A stretch of DNA of 12,725 nucleotides from Candidatus Thalassarchaeaceae archaeon (GTDB taxonomy: Archaea; Thermoplasmatota; Poseidoniia; Poseidoniales; Thalassarchaeaceae), in NCBI GenBank assembly GCA_029250425.1, contig JAQXFF010000033.1:1-12725 (forward strand). The letters run 5' to 3'. Position numbers and translations under genes: made by a program. The notes under the pieces are model-generated. The model was not told the origin of the DNA and ran no database searches. It saw only the letters and a program-made list of their open reading frames with translations. Shown here piece by piece: positions 1 to 7,555 of this stretch. Position 1 is the first letter of the stretch. Every line of letters begins with the position of its first letter.

Positions 1-2
1 CA

Positions 3-269
3 AAGAGTACTAGTTCCGCATTGCTCTATGGTGGTGTTGCAGCGCTTGTACTATTGCTTGTCATCGTCGTGACACTGTTGCTTGTTCGTGGCCGTAGCGG
101 CGGCGAGACAAGTGGTGCTGATGCAGCAGGTGCCTTTGCTGGTGATGTCGCTGAGATGGATCCTGTTGAAGCCTATGTCCAACAATTGGTTGCGCAAGGC
201 TACCCTGAGGAAACGGCGCGTGCTTATGCCCAACAGTATTACGCCCAAGCCGCTCAACAACAGCAATGA
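3..269 (+). CDS. C-terminal membrane anchor of a protein cut by the window edge (partial)
   Basis: The frame is open from the first bases of the window, with no stop upstream of the first possible start (TTG at 21), so this is the 3' end of a longer gene. About 88 codons remain. They encode one very hydrophobic span (residues from LLYGGVAALV to TLLLVRG), then a Gly/Ala/Ser linker, then a cytoplasm-like tail of about 35 residues with DPVEAYVQQLVAQGYPEETA and a Gln-rich end. One terminal span with a short tail is the usual ending of a large secreted or surface protein anchored by its C-terminus. The short helix pair with GYPEETARAYA recalls a UBA-like motif but is too short to assign. The function of the missing N-terminal part cannot be judged from here. 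Confidence 0.75.
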   Translation, partial: KSTSSALLYGGVAALVLLLVIVVTLLLVRGRSGGETSGADAAGAFAGDVAEMDPVEAYVQQLVAQGYPEETARAYAQQYYAQAAQQQQ

Positions 270-291
270 CGCAAATTGCTAGACAAATGGA

Positions 292-320
292 GTCGTCGGG
301 GGGTATAGCTCCCCGGCGAT
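292..320 (+). other. Strong GC-rich hairpin in the leader of ahcY
   Basis: Bases 292-303 can pair with 309-320 to give an 11-12 bp stem, nearly all G-C with one or two G-T pairs, closing a 5-nt loop TATAG. It lies 22 nt after the upstream stop and 55 nt before the ahcY ATG. No T-run follows, so it is not a canonical terminator. It could be a processing or stability element at the 3' end of the upstream mRNA, or a leader structure of ahcY. The fold was worked out by eye. Confidence 0.55.
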
Positions 321-375
321 CATCCTGAGAAGAGTAGCGCGGCATTGATGAACTCCCGACCCTGCGTTGCAAAGC

Positions 376-1641
376 ATGGATACCGGAGACGGTTGGAAGG
401 TTGCTGACATCTCTCTCGCAGACCAGGGGTCTCGGCGAGTTGATTGGGCACGTTCGCGAATGCCCGTCCTTTCTCGCCTTCGTGCCGAGGCACGCCAAAC
501 CAAACCATTGGCTGGAATGATTGTTGCCGGATGTTTACACGTAACCAAAGAAACTGCTGTTCTCATTGAAACCATTGAAGAAGCAGGTGCAAAGGTGGCT
601 TGGTCTGGTTGCAACCCGTTGTCAACACAAGATGATGTTGCAGCATGGTTGGCTCGTGAAGGCTACTCGATCTATGCATGGCATGGACAGAGTGTCGAGG
701 ACTTCTATTGGTGCATTGATCGAACGATTGAAGCCAAACCAACATTGACTTTAGACGATGGTGCCGACCTCATAGTTCGAGTTCATGGCCCCATGTCTGA
801 GTATGCTTCAGGCGTCATTGGAGGTACTGAAGAGACAACGACTGGTGTACACCGCCTCCGTGCAATGGGTGATGCAGGTGATCTCCGTTATCCGGTCATT
901 GCCGTTAATGATGCGATTACAAAGTGGGACTTTGACAATGTATACGGTACTGGCCAATCAACATTGGATGGCATCATTCGTGCTACATCGGTACTCATTG
1001 CTGGTAAAACATTCGTAATTGCGGGATATGGGCACTGTGGTCGTGGATTGGCCATGCGTGCAAGAGGTATGGGGGCAAATGTTGTGATTACCGAAATTGA
1101 TCCTTTACCAGCCCTTCGTGCTGTGATGGATGGCTTCAGAGTCATGCCTATGGACGAAGCAGCAGGTATTGGCGATATCTTTTGTACAGCGACGGGCATG
1201 AAAGATGTCATCGTCGATCGTCACTTCTCTGTCATGAAAGATGGCGCCGTGGTCAGCAACACCGGTCATTACGATTGTGAAATCAACATTGGGCATCTTG
1301 AGGCGCAATCCGAAAGTGTCCGAACCATTCGTTCAGACAACGAAGAATTCACCATGAAAGATGGTCGCCAAATCTTTTTGCTTGCGAGAGGTCGATTGGT
1401 TAATTTAGCAGCAGCAGAAGGTCATCCATCTGAAGTCATGGATATGAGTTTTGCGAACCAATATCTCGCATTATGCCGATTGGCAGCAGAGGGACCTGAT
1501 ATGGAACCCATTGTGCACGATATCACATTAGAACAAGACCAGGATCTTGCAATGACAAAATTATCGACGCTCGGCTTTGAAATAGATACATTGACTAGCG
1601 AACAAATCGCCTATCATTCTGACTATACAGCCGGAACATGA
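376..1641 (+). CDS. ahcY: S-adenosylhomocysteine hydrolase (adenosylhomocysteinase)
   Basis: Catalyses reversible NAD-dependent cleavage of S-adenosylhomocysteine to homocysteine and adenosine in the cytosol, removing the product that inhibits methyltransferases. The 421-residue product starts VADISLADQG and has the substrate-domain signatures GCLHVTKETAVL (His55, Thr57), NPLSTQDD, LDDGADL and GTEETTTGVHR, then NDAITKWDFDN with the Lys183/Asp187 pair. The Rossmann NAD loop is GYGHCGRG (217-224), followed by ITEIDP, and SNTGHYDCEI carries His298. The C-terminus lacks the Lys/Tyr NAD-gripping tail of animal enzymes, as is usual in archaeal and thermophile forms. ATG 376 was chosen because the only other start in frame is TTG 367 and a stop lies at 349. 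No Shine-Dalgarno site is visible. Some archaeal members prefer S-inosylhomocysteine, and the sequence does not settle that. It converges on the TPR gene, whose stop lies 4 nt away. Confidence 0.96.
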   Translation: MDTGDGWKVADISLADQGSRRVDWARSRMPVLSRLRAEARQTKPLAGMIVAGCLHVTKETAVLIETIEEAGAKVAWSGCNPLSTQDDVAAWLAREGYSIYAWHGQSVEDFYWCIDRTIEAKPTLTLDDGADLIVRVHGPMSEYASGVIGGTEETTTGVHRLRAMGDAGDLRYPVIAVNDAITKWDFDNVYGTGQSTLDGIIRATSVLIAGKTFVIAGYGHCGRGLAMRARGMGANVVITEIDPLPALRAVMDGFRVMPMDEAAGIGDIFCTATGMKDVIVDRHFSVMKDGAVVSNTGHYDCEINIGHLEAQSESVRTIRSDNEEFTMKDGRQIFLLARGRLVNLAAAEGHPSEVMDMSFANQYLALCRLAAEGPDMEPIVHDITLEQDQDLAMTKLSTLGFEIDTLTSEQIAYHSDYTAGT

Positions 1642-1645
1642 TTCT

Positions 1646-2707
1646 TCATTCTTCTTCATCAGGGAAGTCAAATTCACTCCACTCGGGGAAACGCATTTCC
1701 CAACGTTTGTTTAGAGTTTCATTATTTTCAACAATTTTCTCAATTCTTTGGCGAAATGCGACAGGGTAATCCTTGGTCATGACAGTCTGATAGAGCCTAG
1801 CGCCACGAATGTTTTCAGGGATACAGACTTTCCCAGAAGTCGCTTCTACCTCAATAGCCCGCCACAAATCTAGCACCGGTCGATTTCGCTTATCTGTCAT
1901 TGAGATTGAAATTTTCTTGATCCAAAGGACCGAAGCATAAACAATCATGAATGCAAATCCCATACCAAAACAGCCACTAAAAATTGAGGGGAACATTTGC
2001 AACGCTAGAGCTTCCCAAATGATCAGAGGTCCGGCCAGCATGAAGAAAGTGAATTTCTCACTAGCCGGCTTTAGATTCCGCATTCCATCGATATCTTTCC
2101 ATGTACTATGGTTAGGATTCTGAGGTTGAAATACATCCAACTTTTCCATTTCATAATAGCGTTGAATTGTTCGATTCATCCTTTCCACTCGAAACAATTG
2201 TTCACGGTGCATTTCATCCATACCCGGACTGAGTAATGCTTCCATCCTTTGACTCGCTTCTGCATAGTGTCCCATGCGAATGAGAAGGGCGGCTTGTTCG
2301 ACAATAGGTGTCGTTTCCGTTTGATGGTGTGTTCTGTAATCCTCCCACCATTGAAGAGCCTCTTCAGCCAACCCCAAATGTTGTGTAGCTAGAATAGCGC
2401 CTCGAATCCAAGCCCCGCGATGTGTTGGATCAATGGATACGATTTTCCTTGCTAACGCCCAACCTTTTGCAGCCTCTGGAAGACTTGGGTCCACACGGTA
2501 ACTTCCATCACGTCTTAGTGTGGGTAATCCACAATTCAGTAGAGCCCACAATCCTTCGACACAGTTCGGGTCCGCTTGAACGACCTCGGTTGCCTTGAGC
2601 AAAGCGGCTGCTCGATTTCCGCCCTTGATGTATTCTTCAAGGTCATCGAGCATTGCAGGAATACCTTCCGCCGCGAAGCCTGCAGCGACTTCGATTGGCG
2701 GGCTCAT
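1646..2707 (-). CDS. TPR-like protein with two C-terminal-half membrane spans
   Basis: The product has 353 residues. The first half (about 20-190) is all-helical and reads as degenerate tetratricopeptide repeats: AALLKATEVVQADPN, GWALARKIVSIDPTHRGAW, EEALQWWEDYR and HYAEASQRMEALL each match a TPR helix pair. Residues about 219-239 and 245-264 form two adjacent membrane spans (FFMLAGPLIIWEALALQMF and GMGFAFMIVYASVLWI). A charged C-terminal domain of about 85 residues ends in acidic FPDEEE. There is no signal peptide, so the TPR part and tail are probably both cytoplasmic around a short hairpin in the membrane. The ATG at 2707 is preceded by GAGGT about 7 nt upstream. A TPR scaffold on the membrane suggests a protein-protein contact role, but no partner can be named. 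It is the last of four minus-strand genes, 46 nt after the Gar1-like gene. Confidence 0.85.
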   Translation of the reverse strand: MSPPIEVAAGFAAEGIPAMLDDLEEYIKGGNRAAALLKATEVVQADPNCVEGLWALLNCGLPTLRRDGSYRVDPSLPEAAKGWALARKIVSIDPTHRGAWIRGAILATQHLGLAEEALQWWEDYRTHHQTETTPIVEQAALLIRMGHYAEASQRMEALLSPGMDEMHREQLFRVERMNRTIQRYYEMEKLDVFQPQNPNHSTWKDIDGMRNLKPASEKFTFFMLAGPLIIWEALALQMFPSIFSGCFGMGFAFMIVYASVLWIKKISISMTDKRNRPVLDLWRAIEVEATSGKVCIPENIRGARLYQTVMTKDYPVAFRQRIEKIVENNETLNKRWEMRFPEWSEFDFPDEEE

Positions 2708-2753
2708 GGGTGAACCTCATACGACGCGTCAAATGAATACTCCGCGTCTAATT

Positions 2754-3482
2754 TCAGCTACGACGTGGCCCACGCTTGTCTTTGGGACCCCAACCACCGG
2801 ATTTTCGTGTATCACGGCGTTGTGGTCTTCGGTCATTGCTACCTTTGTATTCACGACGCGGGGGGCGGTTGTCATCTCCTCCTCCACGTCGTTCATTACC
2901 GCTGTTATCACGGCGCTGGAATCCCCCACGGTCTCCACCGGCGCCTCCGCGTCGGTCTCCACCGGTGCTTCCACGTCGATCTCCTCCACGGTCTCCACCA
3001 CGATTGTCTCGGCGATCTCCGCCACGTCGGTCTCCACCGCCGCCTCCGCCACGATATCCACCGCCGCCTCCTCCACGTCGATCTCCACCACCGCCACCGC
3101 CACCGCCGGCGCCTTTGGGCGCCTCACAGCGATTACAGCTTTCTCTCCAAGCAAAGTTGTGATTTTGGCACTTAGGGCAGTTCCAATCACCATCTTTCAT
3201 GGGGATGCCGCTTCGTTCGTCACGACGGCCACGATCATCTCTACGTTCTTTAGGGGGTGCAATTTCAACAGGTTGTCCGATTAATAATTCAGATTCGACA
3301 TCACGGAATGGAATGATGTGGACTACAGCGGCTGAAACTTCGCCGATGACGGTGTCGACCTTTCCGACCCACTTTCCACCAGGGAGTTGCATTACTTGTC
3401 CAAGTTTGGGAGCGCTGCCTGTAAAAGGGGCAAGCATACCCCCTTCATGGCTTATTTCACGAATATGTGCATCAAAAGCCAT
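2754..3482 (-). CDS. Gar1-like barrel fused to a RanBP2-type zinc finger and an RGG tail (probable RNA-binding protein)
   Basis: The 242-residue protein has three parts. Residues about 22-75 (KLGQVMQLPGGKWVGKVDTV through LLIGQPVEI) have the pattern of the small beta-barrel of Gar1, the H/ACA pseudouridylation RNP subunit (compare G-K-V...V-F-G-P-V...VSV...G-x-x-V). Residues 100-119 form a textbook RanBP2 zinc finger, W-x-C-x2-C-x3-N-x6-C-x2-C (Trp100, Cys102, Cys105, Asn109, Cys116, Cys119), a fold that binds single-stranded RNA or ubiquitin. Residues 124-242 are Gly/Arg/Asp-rich with many RGG and DRRGG units. The finger and tail argue for RNA binding. The Gar1 match is by eye and weaker than the finger; another small barrel (PRC- or Sm-like) is possible. 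ATG 3482 has GGTGA upstream. The gene starts 46 nt after the surface-protein stop. Confidence 0.85.
   Translation of the reverse strand: MAFDAHIREISHEGGMLAPFTGSAPKLGQVMQLPGGKWVGKVDTVIGEVSAAVVHIIPFRDVESELLIGQPVEIAPPKERRDDRGRRDERSGIPMKDGDWNCPKCQNHNFAWRESCNRCEAPKGAGGGGGGGGDRRGGGGGGYRGGGGGGDRRGGDRRDNRGGDRGGDRRGSTGGDRRGGAGGDRGGFQRRDNSGNERRGGGDDNRPPRREYKGSNDRRPQRRDTRKSGGWGPKDKRGPRRS
2883..3113 (-). repeat. Low-complexity RGG/DRRGG repeat coding tract
   Basis: This stretch encodes residues 124-200 of the Gar1-like protein as reiterated GGG, DRRGG, RGGDR and GGDRRG units. On the plus strand it reads as repeated CCACC/TCCGCC/CGATCTCC trinucleotide-like blocks. The repetition keeps all six frames open, which creates spurious long reading frames on both strands. 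The repeat is imperfect, which fits slippage and drift at the protein level rather than a recent tandem duplication. Confidence 0.85.
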
Positions 3483-3528
3483 GCTTTCACCATGCCGAGG
3501 CGGCAGCGCGTCACGTATGAAGGCTCCC

Positions 3529-5619
3529 TTATTCTCGACGTTGGTGAATCAGACCCGCTAGGGCAATGACACCAAGGGCTGCAAATAGGCTGAAGCCGGG
3601 TAATCCACCACCACCATCGTCGTTGCTACTATCAACAGGTGCGGGGGGGTCGGGATCATTTCCACCTGGAGTTTCTCCGGCTGAATGTATTACTGAACTG
3701 CATTGGTTCCAATTATCGCAAACTGTAATTGTGAGATCATTTGTGGCAGCTTCTGGAATTCCAGGACCACTGGCCAACCAGTTGTTACCCTGAACTTGGA
3801 ATGTCCCCCAGTCATATCCACCGTTCATACCTGAAATTGTCACGGGGTCGCCGTCAGGATCATTCACAAAGCCTGAAATTTCGTATGATTCTCCATTCCA
3901 GAATCCATCGTTAACGGTCACACTTGGTGGTGAAGATTCTTTTGCCATATTCAAATCATAGGAGTGGGAGAAATCTGCCATTCCCGCGCCCTGAGCGTTG
4001 ATGCGAACCATGAATGGTCCAGGCGACATCGAAGATAGATCTACTGAAACGGATGATGTCCCACCACTTGCAAGAGTAGTCGAATCTGAAGATACTTGAG
4101 CATCTTCTTGAACGAGTGTAACAACAACTTGCATTTCTGGCGCCCCTGAGGTCCCCTGCATTGTAATTTCGGCATTACCATTGCTCACTCCGTTGCTATT
4201 CGGTCTCAAAGGAACCTGCAATGTGTAATTGCGAACATCCGTGGTTTGCCCAGCGGAATCCATTGCGAAGCAGGACACAGTTGTACTGTCCTGTCCTGCA
4301 GGAGCATCTGCATACAATCCATCTCCATCACTATTCATTGACCAACCTTCTGCTCCTGAACAGGAGATGAGTGGTGAGCCCTGATCATCGGACGCCCAAG
4401 CCCCCATCTGTCCAGTCGATACGAAGTAAGCCACCCCGTCATCTGCTATTGTCATGATGTCACCCTCAGCGGGTGCTGCATTTGTCCACATCGGAGGGTC
4501 ATCAACTTCAGGTGGTTCAGTTGTCATGTCGAAGAACATGTCTTGGCCCGTGGGCCAATTGTTCATGTCATACTCAACATGAACATCAACGCGTAGTCGT
4601 GTTTCACCACCAATACTGACAAGTCGACTCTCTTGAGTGATCGTACCATCAGATACACAAGTTCCAGGGACTGGAGCACTGCCTTGCTGGTCATTGTTTT
4701 CCTGATTAATCAAGCGCCCATCGCATTCTTCAAACATCCCAACACGAAGCCCTTCTAGCGGCGGGTATGTTGCGTACAAGTCTGCATTGGTCATGTTCGA
4801 GGTATTCATTGCGAGGGTGAATTCATCGTTGGATAGTCCCCCCAGTGTGAGGCCATCAAAGACAAAGGTACCATTCAACCAAACGATGATCCGACATTCA
4901 TCAGGGTCGTTGATTGTCGTGTCACAATTTCGTCCTGGCGTCAAAGGAATGTTTGGGATTTCAACACAGTTTGAATTCGGTGATTGTTCACACGATCTTT
5001 CATCGATGTGATTCATGGGCATTAGATTCCATTCTTCAACAGTCAATGGGTTTTCTTCAGTGTTCTCCCAAGTCGCATTGTACCAGTTGACACCCTCGCC
5101 GCCACGGTGTGCAGGTCCACCTCTGAACCCAACGCGTGGGTTTGTTTGTGTGACACATTCCGAGGCGATGTTTTCGATTGCGCTGTATTCATCAGATGAA
5201 AGCCAACCATTGTCTCCACCTGGAAGGCCCTCAAAAAGCCCTTCTAGGTCCAATCGAACTTGATCGGAAAGGCTACCATTAATCCATGCAACAGCTTGCA
5301 CATACGCTGATGACCAGTCATCATTGAGTTGAATGTCAAATGTTGCATGTGTGTAGTTGAACATATCTTCGAATGTCAATCCTTCACAAGCGGCTTCAAC
5401 TGAATTTTGACGCGCAGTCGTATCAGTTGGTTTGATTTCTTCAGTCACTTCAGTCGGCAATTGGACTGTACTCACAAGCATCAATGTGGTTAACAAGATG
5501 GCCCAAATGTTGCACTTCGTCACACTTCGCATGACATCTGGGCTTGCTTGACGCTTGAATATGCTTTCCCGACTTACACCGGGTGTAGTTGAGAACACCA
5601 TAGGTGTTCGATTACGCAT
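3529..5619 (-). CDS. Secreted surface protein with Ig-like region and PGF-CTERM-type sorting tail
   Basis: The product has 696 residues from the ATG at 5619, or 667 if translation starts at the ATG at 5532. The second start places NIWAILLTTLMLVSTVQLP as a normal signal peptide, while the first adds 29 residues but overlaps the upstream gene in the usual coupled manner (ATGCGTAA). The mature part is acidic, carries seven N-glycosylation sequons (NYT, NGS, NAT, NGT, NTS, NMT, NYT) and several Cys, and ends in an Ig/cadherin-like segment with FVNDPDGDPVTISG. A Pro/Asp/Gly linker leads to LPGF (about 673-676), a hydrophobic span and a terminal RRE. That is the layout of archaeosortase substrates (PGF-CTERM), which are cleaved and lipid-anchored outside the cell. 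I do not recognise the N-terminal domain. It is the partner gene of the membrane protein encoded immediately upstream. Confidence 0.9.
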   Translation of the reverse strand: MRNRTPMVFSTTPGVSRESIFKRQASPDVMRSVTKCNIWAILLTTLMLVSTVQLPTEVTEEIKPTDTTARQNSVEAACEGLTFEDMFNYTHATFDIQLNDDWSSAYVQAVAWINGSLSDQVRLDLEGLFEGLPGGDNGWLSSDEYSAIENIASECVTQTNPRVGFRGGPAHRGGEGVNWYNATWENTEENPLTVEEWNLMPMNHIDERSCEQSPNSNCVEIPNIPLTPGRNCDTTINDPDECRIIVWLNGTFVFDGLTLGGLSNDEFTLAMNTSNMTNADLYATYPPLEGLRVGMFEECDGRLINQENNDQQGSAPVPGTCVSDGTITQESRLVSIGGETRLRVDVHVEYDMNNWPTGQDMFFDMTTEPPEVDDPPMWTNAAPAEGDIMTIADDGVAYFVSTGQMGAWASDDQGSPLISCSGAEGWSMNSDGDGLYADAPAGQDSTTVSCFAMDSAGQTTDVRNYTLQVPLRPNSNGVSNGNAEITMQGTSGAPEMQVVVTLVQEDAQVSSDSTTLASGGTSSVSVDLSSMSPGPFMVRINAQGAGMADFSHSYDLNMAKESSPPSVTVNDGFWNGESYEISGFVNDPDGDPVTISGMNGGYDWGTFQVQGNNWLASGPGIPEAATNDLTITVCDNWNQCSSVIHSAGETPGGNDPDPPAPVDSSNDDGGGGLPGFSLFAALGVIALAGLIHQRRE

Positions 5620-6481
5620 TTGCTTCTAACCAAGGTTCGACATATTGACTTGCATATGGGTCACTTTCAAATGGCAAAAATTCAGCCCCCGGAATATTTG
5701 GTTTGATGACTGTCAATAGGTGGATTTCGCCACCCCATGTTCCCACTGCAACGGTCACCATTTCAGCAATTTTTCGACCATCTAGATCTACACGTTTCAA
5801 TGTGTAGGGCAAAGTCCCTCCCGAATAATCGTAGGATTGCCCGTATGCGATTGTTTCCAAGGTGAACCAATCAGCATTGAAACCGATTTCCTCTAGTTGT
5901 TCCATCGCTTGCTTGAGGCGGGCCTCATCAGTCTCTGAATTCTCTAGGTGCCATAACACCATGGAACCTGAACCAATTGCTGACAAAGTCCCAGGCAACC
6001 GAACATGATTGACAACCAGAATTGCCGCCCCTTCATTCCAGATGTGTTGTTCCGAAGCAGGCCAATTGGGCGCATCAGGATTCTCAGTGGTGAGTGGGGT
6101 CCCCCACTCTGCCGCTCCAATCGGTTCAGAAACACTACCGAAACCAGAGATGATTACACCCGCAACAATGGCTACAACCAGCACGCTGCGTGCTTGCCAC
6201 CGAGTTTTCCACATTAGGCGTGAATCTTCGGATGCAATGGCTCGAATGCCCATCCCGATAGCACCCGCTGGAATTGCGATCCACCAACCAAGTGGAACCA
6301 ATAGAATACCAATGCCAAGCAAGCAAATACCTTGGTTGAAGGGGTCGGCACGAAAGAAATCAGCAATGTGGATTTGTGGGTACTTCCACTTCCATTCGGT
6401 GCCGATGATACCGAGCACACATAGCAATGGAATCAACCATGCAGCAAGGGCACCTCCGACCTCCATTGGCCCACGGTACAC
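5612..6481 (-). CDS. Three-span membrane protein with extracytoplasmic domain, unknown function
   Basis: The product has 289 residues from GTG 6481, or 284 from the in-frame ATG at 6466. Neither start has a clear Shine-Dalgarno site. Hydrophobic spans lie at about 9-27 (GGALAAWLIPLLCVLGIIG), 52-79 and 98-116 (ARSVLVVAIVAGVIISGFG). The remaining 170 residues form one soluble domain rich in Trp, Tyr and acidic residues, with ILVVNHVRLPGTLSAIGSGS, a helix ETDEARLKQAMEQLEEIGF and strands VTVAVGTWGGEIHLLTVIKP. No family is recognised. The stop overlaps the start of the PGF-CTERM gene by 8 nt, so the two are almost certainly co-translated and may act together at the cell surface. The gene is divergent from the ABC-2 exporter, about 90-100 nt away, so that gap must hold promoters in both directions. 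I see no clear TATA box there. Confidence 0.85.
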   Translation of the reverse strand: MYRGPMEVGGALAAWLIPLLCVLGIIGTEWKWKYPQIHIADFFRADPFNQGICLLGIGILLVPLGWWIAIPAGAIGMGIRAIASEDSRLMWKTRWQARSVLVVAIVAGVIISGFGSVSEPIGAAEWGTPLTTENPDAPNWPASEQHIWNEGAAILVVNHVRLPGTLSAIGSGSMVLWHLENSETDEARLKQAMEQLEEIGFNADWFTLETIAYGQSYDYSGGTLPYTLKRVDLDGRKIAEMVTVAVGTWGGEIHLLTVIKPNIPGAEFLPFESDPYASQYVEPWLEANA

Positions 6482-6574
6482 TTCGGCCCCATTGAATCAT
6501 GTGGCGTTGTGTCAAGGATTGATGCGATTTACAGCAACTCCATGAAGGACGGAGTCTACGGAAGGGCGAGAGCC

Positions 6575-7555
6575 ATGCTGGAACTCCGTGCCGCCACCTT
6601 CCGCTATCCTGTTAGGCGCCCTCGTCGGTTTCGCCCATGGGCGACGGCACTGGGGCCTGGGATTCGAGGAATTGATCTCACTTTGTCGAAGGGGACCATT
6701 CTCGGTTTGGTTGGTCCAAATGGAGCTGGGAAATCCACTTTAATGCAGGTCATGGCCAATATCCTCCCACTTGAAGATGGTACTTTGAGTGTTGAAGGTG
6801 CGACGACAATTGAGGCTTGTAGGGCCATCATAGGATACATGCCCGAACGAGTCACTTGGAACGGTCCAGGGAATGCTAAACAAGCGATTGAGCGCCTATG
6901 CATAATGAGGGGAATCCCGAAATCAAATGGGCTCGAACTCCTTGATTTGGTTGGTTTAGGAAACCGGGCGCTTGACGACCTGTCGACTTTTTCTCAAGGG
7001 ATGAAGCAGAGGTTGAGCCTGGCAGCAGCGTTGCTGGGTGAGCCGGAAATTTTGCTTTTAGATGAACCTCTAAACGGACTTGATCCTGTTGCACAAAGTG
7101 CTTTCAGAACGTTACTTCGGCAGCTTGCAGATCAAGGTTCAAGTGTAGTCATCAGCAGCCACACACTCACCGATTTAGAGCGCCTTGCCGATCAATTTCT
7201 TCTCATGCATCAAGGGCGAATTGTTGCCAATGGGCCGTTGCGAGAAATCGAGCGTGATTTAGGGTTAAGAGCGACGCTAGAAATTGGGGGGCTAGGCCAA
7301 CCGCCCAAATCATTTGGCAAGGATATTGAAGCAAAGGAAATCCCTCTTCACGATGGAGAAGAATGGGCCTATCATCTTCACTTAGCAACCGGTGAATGGA
7401 CCACTCAAAGACGTGGGGAACTTGGCCCTGAGGTGACATTTACACGATTGAAACCCGTTCAAGCGGGGCTTGAAACTGTTATTTCAGCTGCAACTGGTCT
7501 TGATATTGAAGATGCAGGTTTCAGTATTCTTTCGGAGGTTGATTCAGATGCGTAA
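6575..7555 (+). CDS. ABC-2 type exporter, ATP-binding subunit
   Basis: The nucleotide-binding subunit hydrolyses ATP to drive the permease encoded next. In 326 residues it shows Walker A GPNGAGKST (47-55), GYMPE in place of a Q-loop glutamine (87-91), the signature FSQGMKQRLSL (139-149), Walker B ILLLDEP (Asp163, Glu164) and the switch His196 in VVISSHTL. This pattern is typical of the CcmA/GldA-like ABC-2 group. After residue 225 comes a C-terminal extension of about 100 residues, RATLEIGGL...FSILSEVDSDA, likely regulatory. ATG 6575 was chosen because MLELRAATFRYP is where the family normally begins and GGAAGGG lies 8 nt upstream. GTG 6509 and ATG 6542 would add 22 or 11 residues without motif support. 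The substrate is unknown. Confidence 0.93.
   Translation: MLELRAATFRYPVRRPRRFRPWATALGPGIRGIDLTLSKGTILGLVGPNGAGKSTLMQVMANILPLEDGTLSVEGATTIEACRAIIGYMPERVTWNGPGNAKQAIERLCIMRGIPKSNGLELLDLVGLGNRALDDLSTFSQGMKQRLSLAAALLGEPEILLLDEPLNGLDPVAQSAFRTLLRQLADQGSSVVISSHTLTDLERLADQFLLMHQGRIVANGPLREIERDLGLRATLEIGGLGQPPKSFGKDIEAKEIPLHDGEEWAYHLHLATGEWTTQRRGELGPEVTFTRLKPVQAGLETVISAATGLDIEDAGFSILSEVDSDA
7534..7539 (+). promoter_or_regulatory. Shine-Dalgarno site that fixes the permease start
   Basis: GGAGGT lies inside the end of the ATPase gene, 8 nt before ATG 7548. It decides for this ATG over in-frame starts further upstream (for example at 7470) and indicates internal reinitiation or coupled translation at the 8-nt overlap. 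Confidence 0.8.

Noticed and set aside
285..375. SAH or SAM riboswitch before ahcY
   Set aside because: Only a single strong hairpin is visible. I find no match to the conserved core or pseudoknot of the known classes.
2757..3113. CRISPR array or tandem DNA repeat in the plus-strand CCACC-rich tract
   Set aside because: Repeat units are short, irregular and in phase with codons of one protein. There are no spacers of constant length.
2595..3284. Long open frames antisense to, or out of frame with, the RGG gene, encoding Ser/Thr-rich or Val/Glu-rich repeats
   Set aside because: They arise from the repetitive RGG codons, which lack stops in all frames. The zinc finger and barrel in the 2754-3482 minus-strand frame identify the real gene.
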